27,302 bases of DNA, from contig JADLCG010000018.1 in NCBI GenBank assembly GCA_020847355.1, positions 1 through 27,302 on the forward strand. Reading direction: 5' to 3'. Made by a program: the position numbers and the translations under genes. The stretch comes from Anaerolineales bacterium. GTDB lineage: Bacteria; Chloroflexota; Anaerolineae; Anaerolineales; Villigracilaceae. Below are positions 6,917 to 14,790 of the stretch, one piece after another (positions within the stretch are counted from its first letter, which is position 1; every line of letters starts with the position of its first letter). Under the pieces are notes generated by a model. It searched no databases. It was not told the origin of the DNA and saw only the letters and a program-made list of their open reading frames with translations.

Positions 6917-8629
6917 ATGGATTACGATATAGAATTTACCGACGTGTCATTTCGTTATGCAGGCGCAACAAAAGACGCTCTGCAGGCTATTAATTTAAAG
7001 GTCAAGCAGGGAGAGATCATACTGATCACCGGACCTGCAGGCAGTGGAAAAACAACTCTATGCAGTTGTATTAATGGGCTGGCGCCGCATTACCACGAAG
7101 GCGAATTGAAAGGTCGAGTCACTGTCCGCGGACACGATACCAAACACTCCCGCATTGGCAAGTTAGCGTCGCTGGTGGGGATGGTATTTCAAGATCCGGA
7201 AAGTCAATTGGTGACCAGCACAGTTCTAGATGAAGTGGCTTTTGGTCCAGAAAATCTGGGAGTGCCGCGCGCTGAAATTGATGAGCGCATAAAAGAGGCG
7301 CTTAAAGCCACCCGTCTCAGCGGTTATGAAGAACGCGAACCGCATTTTCTATCAGGCGGCGAACAGCAAACCTGCGCCATTGCGGCGATATACTCAATGC
7401 AACCTGAAGTTTACGTAATGGACGAGCCGCTCTCCAATCTAGATCCATCGGGCCGCATTCAAGTGCTACAAGTGTTAATAGATGTAGCAAAGCGTAGAAA
7501 GAAAACATTGCTCATCGTGGAACATGCTTTAGATGAAGTCTTACCTCTCGTGGATCGTGTCATCATCATGGATCATGGACGAATTATTCGCGACGGCACA
7601 GTGGAGGACGCAATGGTCGGCGGCGATATTCCCAATGTATTCACGCGACCGGGCATTGTCCAATTGGCGGATACTTTTGGGCTTGACCGTATGATTTTTT
7701 CTGCGGAAAAGTTCTATCAAGAACTTAATGCGCGCACCCCATTACCGGTCATTGATATTTCTAATCAACCAGATCCACGCGGTACGCCAAGCACAAAGCC
7801 TGTTATTGAACTCAAAGACGTACATTTCTCCTATCCGAATCAACCTCCCGCGCTCCGCGGCGTTAACTTAACCGTTTATGAAGGCGAGTTGCTGGTAATT
7901 CTTGGCAGAAACGGATCTGGCAAGACTACAATGGTACGCCATGTTATTGGCTTACTCCAACCTCAACAAGGCTCGGTTCATGTCCTTGGTCATGATGTAA
8001 GTCAAACGCCAACATATCTGCTAGCGCAAGAAGTCGGTTTCTGCTTCCAAAACCCCAATCACCAAATCGTTTCATTCAACGTTAGAGAAGAAATGCTTTT
8101 CGGTTTACGGGCGCATAATATTGATCCGGCTGAACATGAAGAGCGGATTCGACGCGCACTCGAGTTAGTTGATCTAATGGATATGATTGACGCAGATATC
8201 TTCAGCCTGGGCAAAGGGCAAAAACAACGCTTAGCTCTCGCCTCCATACTAACGCTCAATCCTAAAATTTTAATCATTGACGAGCCGACCACTGGTCAAG
8301 ACCCGCAGATGACGCGCGAAATATTTGAGGTCCTCAAGCGCCTCAACAGCATGGGCACTACCGTGGTAATCATTACTCACAACATTCAACATGCCGCCGC
8401 TTATGCCCAGCGCGCTATCATTATGAATACCGGCGAAATTGTTTTCGATGGTCCAGTGCTTCGATTAATTATGAGAGCGGATATCTTAAACGCAAACTCG
8501 CTGACCCTGCCCGACGTGACTAAATTAGCGCTTCGTTTGCGCGATCACGGTATTCCAGCCTGGACCTTCACATACGAGCAACTTGAAAATTTCATTAAAT
8601 TACTAGTGGAGAAATCCAATGGCAATTGA
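6917..8629 (+). CDS. ECF transporter ATPase, fused double-domain (EcfA-EcfA')
   Basis: This 570-residue protein has two complete ABC domains in tandem and drives the adjacent ECF importer. Domain 1 has Walker A GPAGSGKTT at 39-47, signature LSGGEQQ from residue 145 and Walker B VYVMDEPLSNLDP. Domain 2 has Walker A GRNGSGKTT at 330-338, signature SLGKGQKQR at 430-438 and Walker B ILIIDEPTTGQDP. The second signature departs from LSGGQ (Gly to Lys), a variant seen in some ECF ATPases. In the first, the usual Arg after GGEQQ is Thr. Fused pairs of this type are known from YkoD-like systems. ATG 6917 is preferred over the TTG immediately before it; GAGGCGGAG lies just upstream. The 3' end overlaps the T-component gene by 11 bases, indicating coupling. 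Confidence 0.92.
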   Translation: MDYDIEFTDVSFRYAGATKDALQAINLKVKQGEIILITGPAGSGKTTLCSCINGLAPHYHEGELKGRVTVRGHDTKHSRIGKLASLVGMVFQDPESQLVTSTVLDEVAFGPENLGVPRAEIDERIKEALKATRLSGYEEREPHFLSGGEQQTCAIAAIYSMQPEVYVMDEPLSNLDPSGRIQVLQVLIDVAKRRKKTLLIVEHALDEVLPLVDRVIIMDHGRIIRDGTVEDAMVGGDIPNVFTRPGIVQLADTFGLDRMIFSAEKFYQELNARTPLPVIDISNQPDPRGTPSTKPVIELKDVHFSYPNQPPALRGVNLTVYEGELLVILGRNGSGKTTMVRHVIGLLQPQQGSVHVLGHDVSQTPTYLLAQEVGFCFQNPNHQIVSFNVREEMLFGLRAHNIDPAEHEERIRRALELVDLMDMIDADIFSLGKGQKQRLALASILTLNPKILIIDEPTTGQDPQMTREIFEVLKRLNSMGTTVVIITHNIQHAAAYAQRAIIMNTGEIVFDGPVLRLIMRADILNANSLTLPDVTKLALRLRDHGIPAWTFTYEQLENFIKLLVEKSNGN

Positions 8630-9629
8630 ATATCAAAAGAAAGACTCCTTACTCCATCGTCTCGATGCGCGAACAAAACTACTGCTATTTATAGCAATGA
8701 CGGTGCTTGCAATCGTGGTGGTTGACCCAATTCTAATGGGCATTCTTTTTATAGGGCTATATTATGTCGGCGCGCGTTGCGTGGATCGTAAAGTGTTGAA
8801 CGCCAATCTGCGTATCTTGGTATTGGTTTTCCTTACTTTCTCATTGTTCCAAATCATTTTCTTCACCAATAAAAACGCCCATTTCCTCTTCTACTTAATC
8901 CCATTTACCCAATGGCTACCCGTCACAATAGAGAGTTTAGTTCGCGCAGTAGCCGTATTCTTCCGCTTTTTCAGCGTAGTCTTAGCCGTGCATTTGATGC
9001 TCTACACAACGCCGCCGGTAGATCTGGCTCTAACCATCACCAAGCACAAGAAACGCCCGCTCGCCTCATACATCCTCAACACCGTTATCCTCGGCGTTCT
9101 CTTCTTTATTATTGCGCATCTAACCTCGCTGGATACCATCCGCTCTCTGCCATATAACACGACGCAACAAAGCGCAATTGCCTTCGTCGTCTGTTTGGTT
9201 ATCGCATTTATCGCACAATGGATTATCGGCAACGGCTTACCGCCGGAAATGGGCATGGCGCTCACGCTTGGCTTTGGCACGGTAGGCTTGCTCTCAAAAC
9301 AAACGGAGATCATCAACGATGCGCAACGCGCTCGCGGATATAACATTCAACCGCCCAACCTTATCTTACGTCTAAAAGTCTTTGCCGCCTTACTTCTGCC
9401 TGTATTTCTAGCAACGCTTGAGCGATCGCAAGATATTTCAGTCGCCATTCTTTCACGCGGGTTTGATTACAAGATTGACCAACGCACTTATCGTCGTCAA
9501 TTACAATTTACAAAAACAGATTATTCTGTATTATTTTTTCTAACGCTTCTATTGCTTGGCGCAATGTACTTAAATTATCTGCATTTAGGCAACCCAACCG
9601 AACAATTTATACTTTCTTTGATGAAATAA
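8619..9629 (+). CDS. ecfT: ECF transporter transmembrane T component (EcfT)
   Basis: This 336-residue membrane protein couples the two ATPase domains to the S component. The N-terminal segment SLLHRLDARTKLLLFIAMTVLAIV is characteristic: EcfT proteins begin with xxHxLDPRxKL followed by hydrophobic helices. The cytoplasmic coupling motifs that fit into the ATPase grooves are present as ARG at 238-240 (in DAQRARGYN) and SRG at 279-281 (in ILSRGFD). Insertions after residue 130 make it longer than the usual 250-270 residues. The start overlaps the end of the ATPase gene. The amidase gene begins 30 bases downstream on the same strand, so it is probably in the same transcript. Confidence 0.88.
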   Translation: MAIEYQKKDSLLHRLDARTKLLLFIAMTVLAIVVVDPILMGILFIGLYYVGARCVDRKVLNANLRILVLVFLTFSLFQIIFFTNKNAHFLFYLIPFTQWLPVTIESLVRAVAVFFRFFSVVLAVHLMLYTTPPVDLALTITKHKKRPLASYILNTVILGVLFFIIAHLTSLDTIRSLPYNTTQQSAIAFVVCLVIAFIAQWIIGNGLPPEMGMALTLGFGTVGLLSKQTEIINDAQRARGYNIQPPNLILRLKVFAALLLPVFLATLERSQDISVAILSRGFDYKIDQRTYRRQLQFTKTDYSVLFFLTLLLLGAMYLNYLHLGNPTEQFILSLMK

Positions 9630-9659
9630 TAATCCGATACGTCAGATTGGAGAAAAAAT

Positions 9660-10586
9660 ATGAGCGAACATTTTCTTGACGGTTCTATAACGCAACCTTT
9701 CTGGGACAATTCAGTTACGCCACGGCTGGAAATCAATTCAGGCGATACCGTAACGTTCGATTGCCCTGAGCCGTGCGGACAGGTAACTCCAGATTGGAAC
9801 GATGAAATGATGGCGAATATAGATTTCGCCCCTATCCATGCATTGGTCGGCTCAGTGTACGTGAAAGGCGCCAAGCCGGGCGATGCGCTTCAAGTGGAAG
9901 TTCTAGATTTCAAGCATAAAGGCTGGGGCTGGAGCGGCCACTTGCAACACTTTGGCTTACTCCAGGAAGATTTTGACTTCGCTTATATCCATCATTGGAA
10001 ACTCGAAGGCGATCAATGTATCTTTGGCGTAGGCGATATCACGCTTCCCTTCTCGCCATTCTGCGGCTCGATGGGCGTTGCTCCACAGGAATCTGGTCGC
10101 TTCACTACGATTGCCCCCGGTAAATTTGGCGGCAACATAGACGTCCGAGATTTAGGCGTTGGATCCACCGCATGGTTCCCCGTTTTTGTTGACGGCGCTC
10201 TATTTGCCTGCGGCGATTGCCATAGCGGACAGGGCGACGGCGAAATGTCCGGCACAGGAATCGAATCCCCCATGACAGTTACACTGCGCCTCAGTGTACG
10301 CAAAGATGTTTCAGTCAAGGAGTTACAATTCCAAACGCCCAGCCCGCTTTCTAAAATGGATCGCGCTGGTTATCACGTCACTACCGCAAATGGACCAGAC
10401 TTAATGGAGAATGCTAAAAATGCGGCTCGGTACATGATTGAATGGTTGGTAGACACCTACGATCTTACCCGTAGTCAAGCGTACGTTTTGTGTAGCGCCG
10501 CAGGCGATCTCAAAATTAGCGAGATCGTAGATGCGCCTAATTTTATCGTTTCCGCATATATGCCGCTGAGCATTTTTAAGCGCTGA
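9660..10586 (+). CDS. Acetamidase/formamidase family hydrolase (FmdA/AmdA)
   Basis: This 308-residue cytosolic hydrolase is of the FmdA_AmdA family, which cleaves formamide, acetamide or related short amides to ammonia and acid. Conserved blocks seen are RLEINSGDTVTFDCPEPCGQ at the N-terminus, VYVKGAKPGDALQVEVLDF, FSPFCGSMGVAP, the GxFGGNIDVRDLGVGSTAWFPVFVDGALF stretch and the family hallmark GDCHSGQGDGEMSGTGIESP. The length is near the family norm. The gene starts 30 bases after ecfT, preceded by GGAGAAA. Its position as the last gene of the ECF operon suggests it acts on the imported compound or on an amide or N-formyl derivative of it; this is inference. A terminator follows at 10614-10645. 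Confidence 0.9.
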   Translation: MSEHFLDGSITQPFWDNSVTPRLEINSGDTVTFDCPEPCGQVTPDWNDEMMANIDFAPIHALVGSVYVKGAKPGDALQVEVLDFKHKGWGWSGHLQHFGLLQEDFDFAYIHHWKLEGDQCIFGVGDITLPFSPFCGSMGVAPQESGRFTTIAPGKFGGNIDVRDLGVGSTAWFPVFVDGALFACGDCHSGQGDGEMSGTGIESPMTVTLRLSVRKDVSVKELQFQTPSPLSKMDRAGYHVTTANGPDLMENAKNAARYMIEWLVDTYDLTRSQAYVLCSAAGDLKISEIVDAPNFIVSAYMPLSIFKR

Positions 10587-10613
10587 AATAAAAACTTATT
10601 CCTATATGAATAA

Positions 10614-10645
10614 AAAATCCGGAAGCCCTGTGGCTTCCGGATTTT
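10614..10645. terminator. Bidirectional rho-independent terminator
   Basis: A 14-bp stem, with arms at 10614-10627 and 10632-10645 and the loop CTGT, is flanked by an A-run on the left and a T-run on the right, so it can stop transcription from both the amidase (plus) and the ABC ATPase gene (minus). It lies within the 60-base convergent gap. Confidence 0.92.
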
Positions 10646-10646
10646 A

Positions 10647-11708
10647 TTACTCGTCCAAAACTAAAACGGCGTTCTTAGAACAAGTGACTTGTTCTTTAGC
10701 GCCGATTTTGGGCAGTTCTAAAAATGGGTTATTGAAGGTATCCATATTAAAGCTAGCGCCGCCGATTTTCACTTGCACGCGCACCACCGAACCGAGGAAG
10801 GTAATATTTTCAATGACGCAATCCAAGACGTTATCTTTTTTGTGTTCGGAGAGAAAGCTAAAGCGCTCAGGTCGAATGGAAATGCGGATCGCTTCCCCTT
10901 TTTTGCGGGAAGCGATTTCTGAGGCGGTGACAAATTGAACGCCGCCCACATTCAAAAGTCCTTTTGCCGGGTCGGTCACCTCAGCGCTGGCAGTGTTGAG
11001 CGAGCCGACGAAATTTGCCACAAAACGAGTTTCCGGGAAGTTATAAACTTCAAAGGGCGTGCCAATTTGCTCAACCTTGCCTTCGTACATCACGACAATG
11101 CGGTCTGAGATGGATAACGCTTCTTCTTGATCGTGCGTGACAAAGATGGCGGTAATATCCAACGCTTTTTGAATGGCGCGAATTTCCGAACGGAGTTGCA
11201 CGCGAATTTTAGCGTCTAAAGCGGAGAGCGGTTCGTCCAATAAAAGCACTTGCGGGCGATTTGCCAAAGCGCGGGCTAAAGAAACGCGTTGTTGTTGCCC
11301 GCCGGAGAGTTGATAGGGATATTTATTGGCGTGCTTTTCAAGATTAATCAACGTGAGCATTTCATCCACGCGCTGCTTAATCGCCTCTTTAGAATCTCGG
11401 CGAATTTGCAAACCAAAGCCGATGTTTTGAGCGACCGTCATGTTTGGGAACAAAGCATAGGATTGAAAGATCATGCCGACATTACGCTGGTTCGGCGCTT
11501 TATTGGTAATCTCCACGTCATCCATGATGATCTGCCCGGTGGTTGGCGTTTCAAAGCCGGCGATCATGCGTAAGGTGGTCGTCTTGCCGCAACCGGAAGG
11601 TCCGAGAAAAGATATGAACTCGCCTTTTTTGACGTCGAGATTGAAATCCTGCACGACAGTAGCGCCGCCGAAATCTTTAGATATTCTAGAAAGAGCCAGA
11701 TGTGTCAT
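10647..11708 (-). CDS. ABC importer ATPase, PotA/FbpC type
   Basis: This 353-residue ATPase powers the importer encoded by the next three upstream genes. It has Walker A GPSGCGKTT at 36-44, a Q-loop (GMIFQSYALFPNMTV), signature LSGGQQQR, Walker B VLLLDEPLSALD and the H-loop IFVTHDQEEA. A C-terminal TOBE-type regulatory domain begins near residue 235. This arrangement is shared by polyamine, Fe(III), thiamine and 2-aminoethylphosphonate importers. GAGGAAA precedes the ATG. It is the last gene of the minus-strand operon, 20 bases after permease 2, and ends at a bidirectional terminator. The ligand cannot be deduced from the ATPase. Confidence 0.92.
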   Translation of the reverse strand: MTHLALSRISKDFGGATVVQDFNLDVKKGEFISFLGPSGCGKTTTLRMIAGFETPTTGQIIMDDVEITNKAPNQRNVGMIFQSYALFPNMTVAQNIGFGLQIRRDSKEAIKQRVDEMLTLINLEKHANKYPYQLSGGQQQRVSLARALANRPQVLLLDEPLSALDAKIRVQLRSEIRAIQKALDITAIFVTHDQEEALSISDRIVVMYEGKVEQIGTPFEVYNFPETRFVANFVGSLNTASAEVTDPAKGLLNVGGVQFVTASEIASRKKGEAIRISIRPERFSFLSEHKKDNVLDCVIENITFLGSVVRVQVKIGGASFNMDTFNNPFLELPKIGAKEQVTCSKNAVLVLDE

Positions 11709-11728
11709 GTAAATTTTCCTCGGATGAA

Positions 11729-12538
11729 TTAATGTCCGCCGGCAATTTGGCTTTGCTCGCCGCCACCGCTACCGCGACCAATGAACTGAATAACGCCCAT
11801 CGCCGCCCAAGTCAGCGCAAAGCTGATGATCGCCATCGCCGCCGGTTCGTATGCCTTTTGTTGAATTAGATAAGTCATATACGGCGCAAAGGCGGGTTTG
11901 ACCAGATACTGAGCCAGAATCAACTCGCCGATCACGATTGCGAAACTCAAGAAAGCGCCGCTCAAAATCGCGACGCGGATATTCGGCAGAATGATTCTGA
12001 ATAAGATCGTCCCCCAGCCCGCGCCCAAACTTTGACCGGCTTCGGTTAATGTCCGCACGTCAATGGCGCGTAAACCCGTATCTATGGCGCTATACATATA
12101 CGGCATGGATAAAACCGTATAAGCGGCAACCAATAAGACGGGGCTATCCACAATTAACAGCGGAGGCTGGCTAAAAGTGCGGACTAGCGAAAAGACATAA
12201 ACAATCGCCGGTATAACAAACGGTAACATGGTGATAAATTCGACCGGGATGCGAAACTGCGGCAGTTTTAAGCGAATGAGATAAGCCGTAGGGACGAAGA
12301 TCAGAACGCCGACAATAATAGTCAAAACGCCCCACAGGACTGAATAAGAAAAGTTATAAACGAAATTTGAATCGTTGAAAACATGCTGATAAGCGGTGAA
12401 ACTCAAAACGTTAAGTTTGGCGCGCAAGGAAAAGAGGAACGTAGCGATAAGCGGCAGGAAAAAATAGAGGATGCCTAAAATCATCCAAAACCAAGCCCAA
12501 ATTTTGCCGCCATGTTTTTTGACTGTCGTTAGATTCAT
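11729..12538 (-). CDS. ABC importer permease 2 (PotC/ModB-like)
   Basis: This 269-residue inner-membrane permease has about six helices. It opens with WAWFWMILGILYFFLPLIATFLFSL and carries the EAA-loop region TEAGQSLGAGWGTILFRIILPNIRVAILSG, which contacts the ATPase. Family: binding-protein-dependent transport system inner-membrane component, PotC type. The frame is open upstream to 12856, but the ATG at 12538 overlaps the stop of permease 1 in an ATGA arrangement, a strong sign of translational coupling and of the true start. The C-terminal GRGSGGGEQSQIAGGH tail is Gly-rich and poorly conserved. Confidence 0.9.
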   Translation of the reverse strand: MNLTTVKKHGGKIWAWFWMILGILYFFLPLIATFLFSLRAKLNVLSFTAYQHVFNDSNFVYNFSYSVLWGVLTIIVGVLIFVPTAYLIRLKLPQFRIPVEFITMLPFVIPAIVYVFSLVRTFSQPPLLIVDSPVLLVAAYTVLSMPYMYSAIDTGLRAIDVRTLTEAGQSLGAGWGTILFRIILPNIRVAILSGAFLSFAIVIGELILAQYLVKPAFAPYMTYLIQQKAYEPAAMAIISFALTWAAMGVIQFIGRGSGGGEQSQIAGGH

Positions 12539-13437
12539 CGTAGCCACCTTTCGGTGCGTTGTTGAAGCAGAGCGCGCGCGATAATTGCGAACGCCATAAT
12601 AACGACCATGCCCAGCGCTAAAGCGTAGCCTAAGCCCGGGTCGCTGAGAATATCGCCGCGGAGTTGCGAGCCGATCACAATCGTCACGAGGTTGATCTGT
12701 CCGCCAGTCAAAGCCTGCGCGGTAGCGAATGCGCCGAAAGAATTTCCAAAAAGTAAAACAACCGCGCCTAAAATTGCCGGCAGAAGAATTGGAAAAGCGA
12801 CATAACGCCAGTATTGCGCGGGGCTGGCGCCCAAATTTTCCGCCGCTTCCACCCATTCGCGGCGCAAGCCGTCAATTGCCGGGCTAATAATCAAGACCAT
12901 TAATGGGAATTGAAAATACATATACACGATGCTCAACCCCCAAAATGTATAGAGCGTAAAACCGTGATGATAAGGATTGAAGCCTAATGCAATCAAAACT
13001 TTAGTTAACTCGCCGGATGGGCTAAGCAAGGCGATAAATGCGAACGCCAATGGGACTCCGGCGAAGTTGGAAGCCACGCCGCAGAAAGTCATCAAACTGG
13101 AACGCATAAAACGCGGCAAGCCGCCGCGAATGGCGGAATAGGCAAGCAAGAAACCAAAAATGCCGCCGCCCACCGCCGTGATCACGCTGATTTTTATGCT
13201 GATCCAATATGCGCCCAAAAGATAAGGATCATGCAAAAGTTGCGTAACATATTTGAGCGTAAAAACGTGCGTGCGCGAATCTTGAAAGCTACGCACGCCC
13301 AATGTGGAGGCTGGATAAAGCAGAAATAAAAACGTAAAAATAAAGAACGGGGTTAATCCGAGCCAGGTCCATGAAATTTTTTTAGAGGCAGGGCGCGCTT
13401 GCGGCGCGCCCTGTTCTACAATATTTTTAACGGTCAT
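12535..13437 (-). CDS. ABC importer permease 1 (PotB-like)
   Basis: This 300-residue inner-membrane permease pairs with permease 2. After a charged 20-residue head, WLGLTPFFIFTFLFLLYPASTLGVRSF forms the first helix. The coupling loop EAAENLGASPAQYWRYVAFPILLPAILG is a clear EAA motif. ATG 13437 was chosen because it lies four bases after the stop of the lipoprotein gene; the frame itself opens 12 codons earlier inside that gene. No Shine-Dalgarno sequence is evident, so coupling to the upstream gene is likely. A 10-bp perfect inverted repeat (13389-13413) lies inside its first codons. Confidence 0.9.
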   Translation of the reverse strand: MTVKNIVEQGAPQARPASKKISWTWLGLTPFFIFTFLFLLYPASTLGVRSFQDSRTHVFTLKYVTQLLHDPYLLGAYWISIKISVITAVGGGIFGFLLAYSAIRGGLPRFMRSSLMTFCGVASNFAGVPLAFAFIALLSPSGELTKVLIALGFNPYHHGFTLYTFWGLSIVYMYFQFPLMVLIISPAIDGLRREWVEAAENLGASPAQYWRYVAFPILLPAILGAVVLLFGNSFGAFATAQALTGGQINLVTIVIGSQLRGDILSDPGLGYALALGMVVIMAFAIIARALLQQRTERWLR

Positions 13438-13441
13438 GGGG

Positions 13442-14617
13442 TTACGGAGCGGGCGTGGGGATATCAACGCCAACGGTGGACATCCAGCCTTCGGTGATCA
13501 AGGTCTTCGCCGCGGCAAGTTGATCGCCATTAGGAGCGACTGCCGAAGAGAAAGCGCTGGAAGCGGGAAGCTTGGCGGCTAAATCTGCGGGAATGGCGCC
13601 ACGGGCTTCCATTTCAGCTTGTTGCACGCCATGAGCATAGCCTCTCATCCAAGCCAACTGACCTTCGTCAGAGTGCAAGACTTCCATCCACAATTTCGCG
13701 CAATTCGGGTGGGGCGCATACGCGCTAATCGCCTGAACATACATGCTGGCAATGGTCGGCGAAGGATAGATAACCGTAGCGGGCGGGTTGCCTGCCCAAG
13801 TTTCTTTATAACCATAAGCTAGGTAGTCCCACGTAAAGACGATGGGCGTTGCGCCTTGCGCAATGGTGCCGACTTTAGCGATAACCGGAACGAAATTTCC
13901 GGCTTGATTTAATTTGTTGAAGAAATCCAGACCGGGTTGCGCGTCATCTAAAGAGCCGCCATTCGCCAAGGTTGCGGCAAAGACGGATTGAATAGCTTGG
14001 TTGGAGCTACGCGGATCGCCGGTGAGAGCCACTTGTCCCTTGTATTCGGGTTTCAAGAGGTCTTCCCAATTTTGCGGAGGGTTCTTAACTACGGTGTCGT
14101 TGGTCATCATCGCCATTACGCCATAGTAACCGCCGGTCCAATAGCCTTCTGGATCTTTCGCGGCGACGCCCAAGAGGCTATCTGGAATTTTGTCCCAAGT
14201 TGAAACTTTATAGGGCTGATAATAGCCGTCCGCTTTGCCGGAATCGCCATACGCCCAGCCGACATCTACAACGTCTGGAGCTTGCGGTCCTTTGTTGTCT
14301 TTGTTGGCTTCAATCGCGGCGAGTTCATCCGCCGAGCCAGCGTTGGGGTCGAGCGAATTAATCTTAACGCCGGAAGTCATTTGGAAACTGGCAAAAATCT
14401 CGCCGTAGTTCGCCCAATCTGGAGGCGTGGCGATGATGGTTAACATCCCCTCTTTTTTACAAGCGGCAACCAAATCCTGAGGCACGCTTTTGATCACTGT
14501 GCCGGTATAACCTTCGGCAACGTCCGGAGCGGCGGCTCCGCCACCGCCACACGCGGAAAGCAATGTGGCAGTAATAACAAATAAAGCAAGCAAAATCTGA
14601 AACTTGTTCGTACGCAT
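13442..14617 (-). CDS. ABC importer substrate-binding lipoprotein (Fe/thiamine/polyamine/phosphonate-type class)
   Basis: This 391-residue extracytoplasmic binding protein has a lipoprotein signal: MRTNKF, a hydrophobic stretch, then the lipobox LSAC with the modified Cys at residue 23 followed by GGGG. The mature part has the two-lobe type II fold with blocks such as CKKEGMLTIIATPPDWANYGEIFASF, GVMAMMTNDTVV, NWEDLLKPEYKGQVAL and the hinge region ATPIVFTWDYLAYG. The last segment counts as the HPNCAKLWMEVLHSDEGQ block typical of this class. The class binds Fe(III), thiamine, polyamines or 2-aminoethylphosphonate; no residue set lets me decide. AAGGAG precedes the start. It is the first gene of the four-gene importer operon with a strong promoter upstream. 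Confidence 0.88.
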   Translation of the reverse strand: MRTNKFQILLALFVITATLLSACGGGGAAAPDVAEGYTGTVIKSVPQDLVAACKKEGMLTIIATPPDWANYGEIFASFQMTSGVKINSLDPNAGSADELAAIEANKDNKGPQAPDVVDVGWAYGDSGKADGYYQPYKVSTWDKIPDSLLGVAAKDPEGYWTGGYYGVMAMMTNDTVVKNPPQNWEDLLKPEYKGQVALTGDPRSSNQAIQSVFAATLANGGSLDDAQPGLDFFNKLNQAGNFVPVIAKVGTIAQGATPIVFTWDYLAYGYKETWAGNPPATVIYPSPTIASMYVQAISAYAPHPNCAKLWMEVLHSDEGQLAWMRGYAHGVQQAEMEARGAIPADLAAKLPASSAFSSAVAPNGDQLAAAKTLITEGWMSTVGVDIPTPAP

Positions 14618-14713
14618 TCTCTATCTCCTTTGATCGTTGATAATTGATTGAACGAACGAAACAACTTGCAATACTTTGTCTTTATACCTCCTGTCTGTCA
14701 ATCTCGTGCTGAC

Positions 14714-14742
14714 ATTTTAACATTTTCAATATTCAAAGTCAA
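14714..14742 (-). promoter_or_regulatory. Sigma70-type promoter of the ABC importer operon
   Basis: Read on the minus strand, TTGACT at 14742-14737 and TAAAAT at 14719-14714 are separated by 17 bases, each five of six to consensus. The predicted transcript would have a leader of roughly 90 bases before the lipoprotein start at 14617. The leader contains GGAGG near 14690, which is not followed by a start codon. Confidence 0.6.
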
Positions 14743-14790
14743 ACCAACCATTTTTTAACTCAAAACAATTGGATTAGACAAATGAAACGC

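Noticed and set aside
12539..12856. 106-codon upstream extension of ABC permease 2
   Set aside because: It overlaps permease 1 and reads as low-complexity Arg-rich sequence; the ATGA overlap at 12535-12538 marks the true start.
14685..14696. GGAGG in the leader of the lipoprotein gene as the start of a small peptide
   Set aside because: No ATG, GTG or TTG at proper distance opens a convincing frame.
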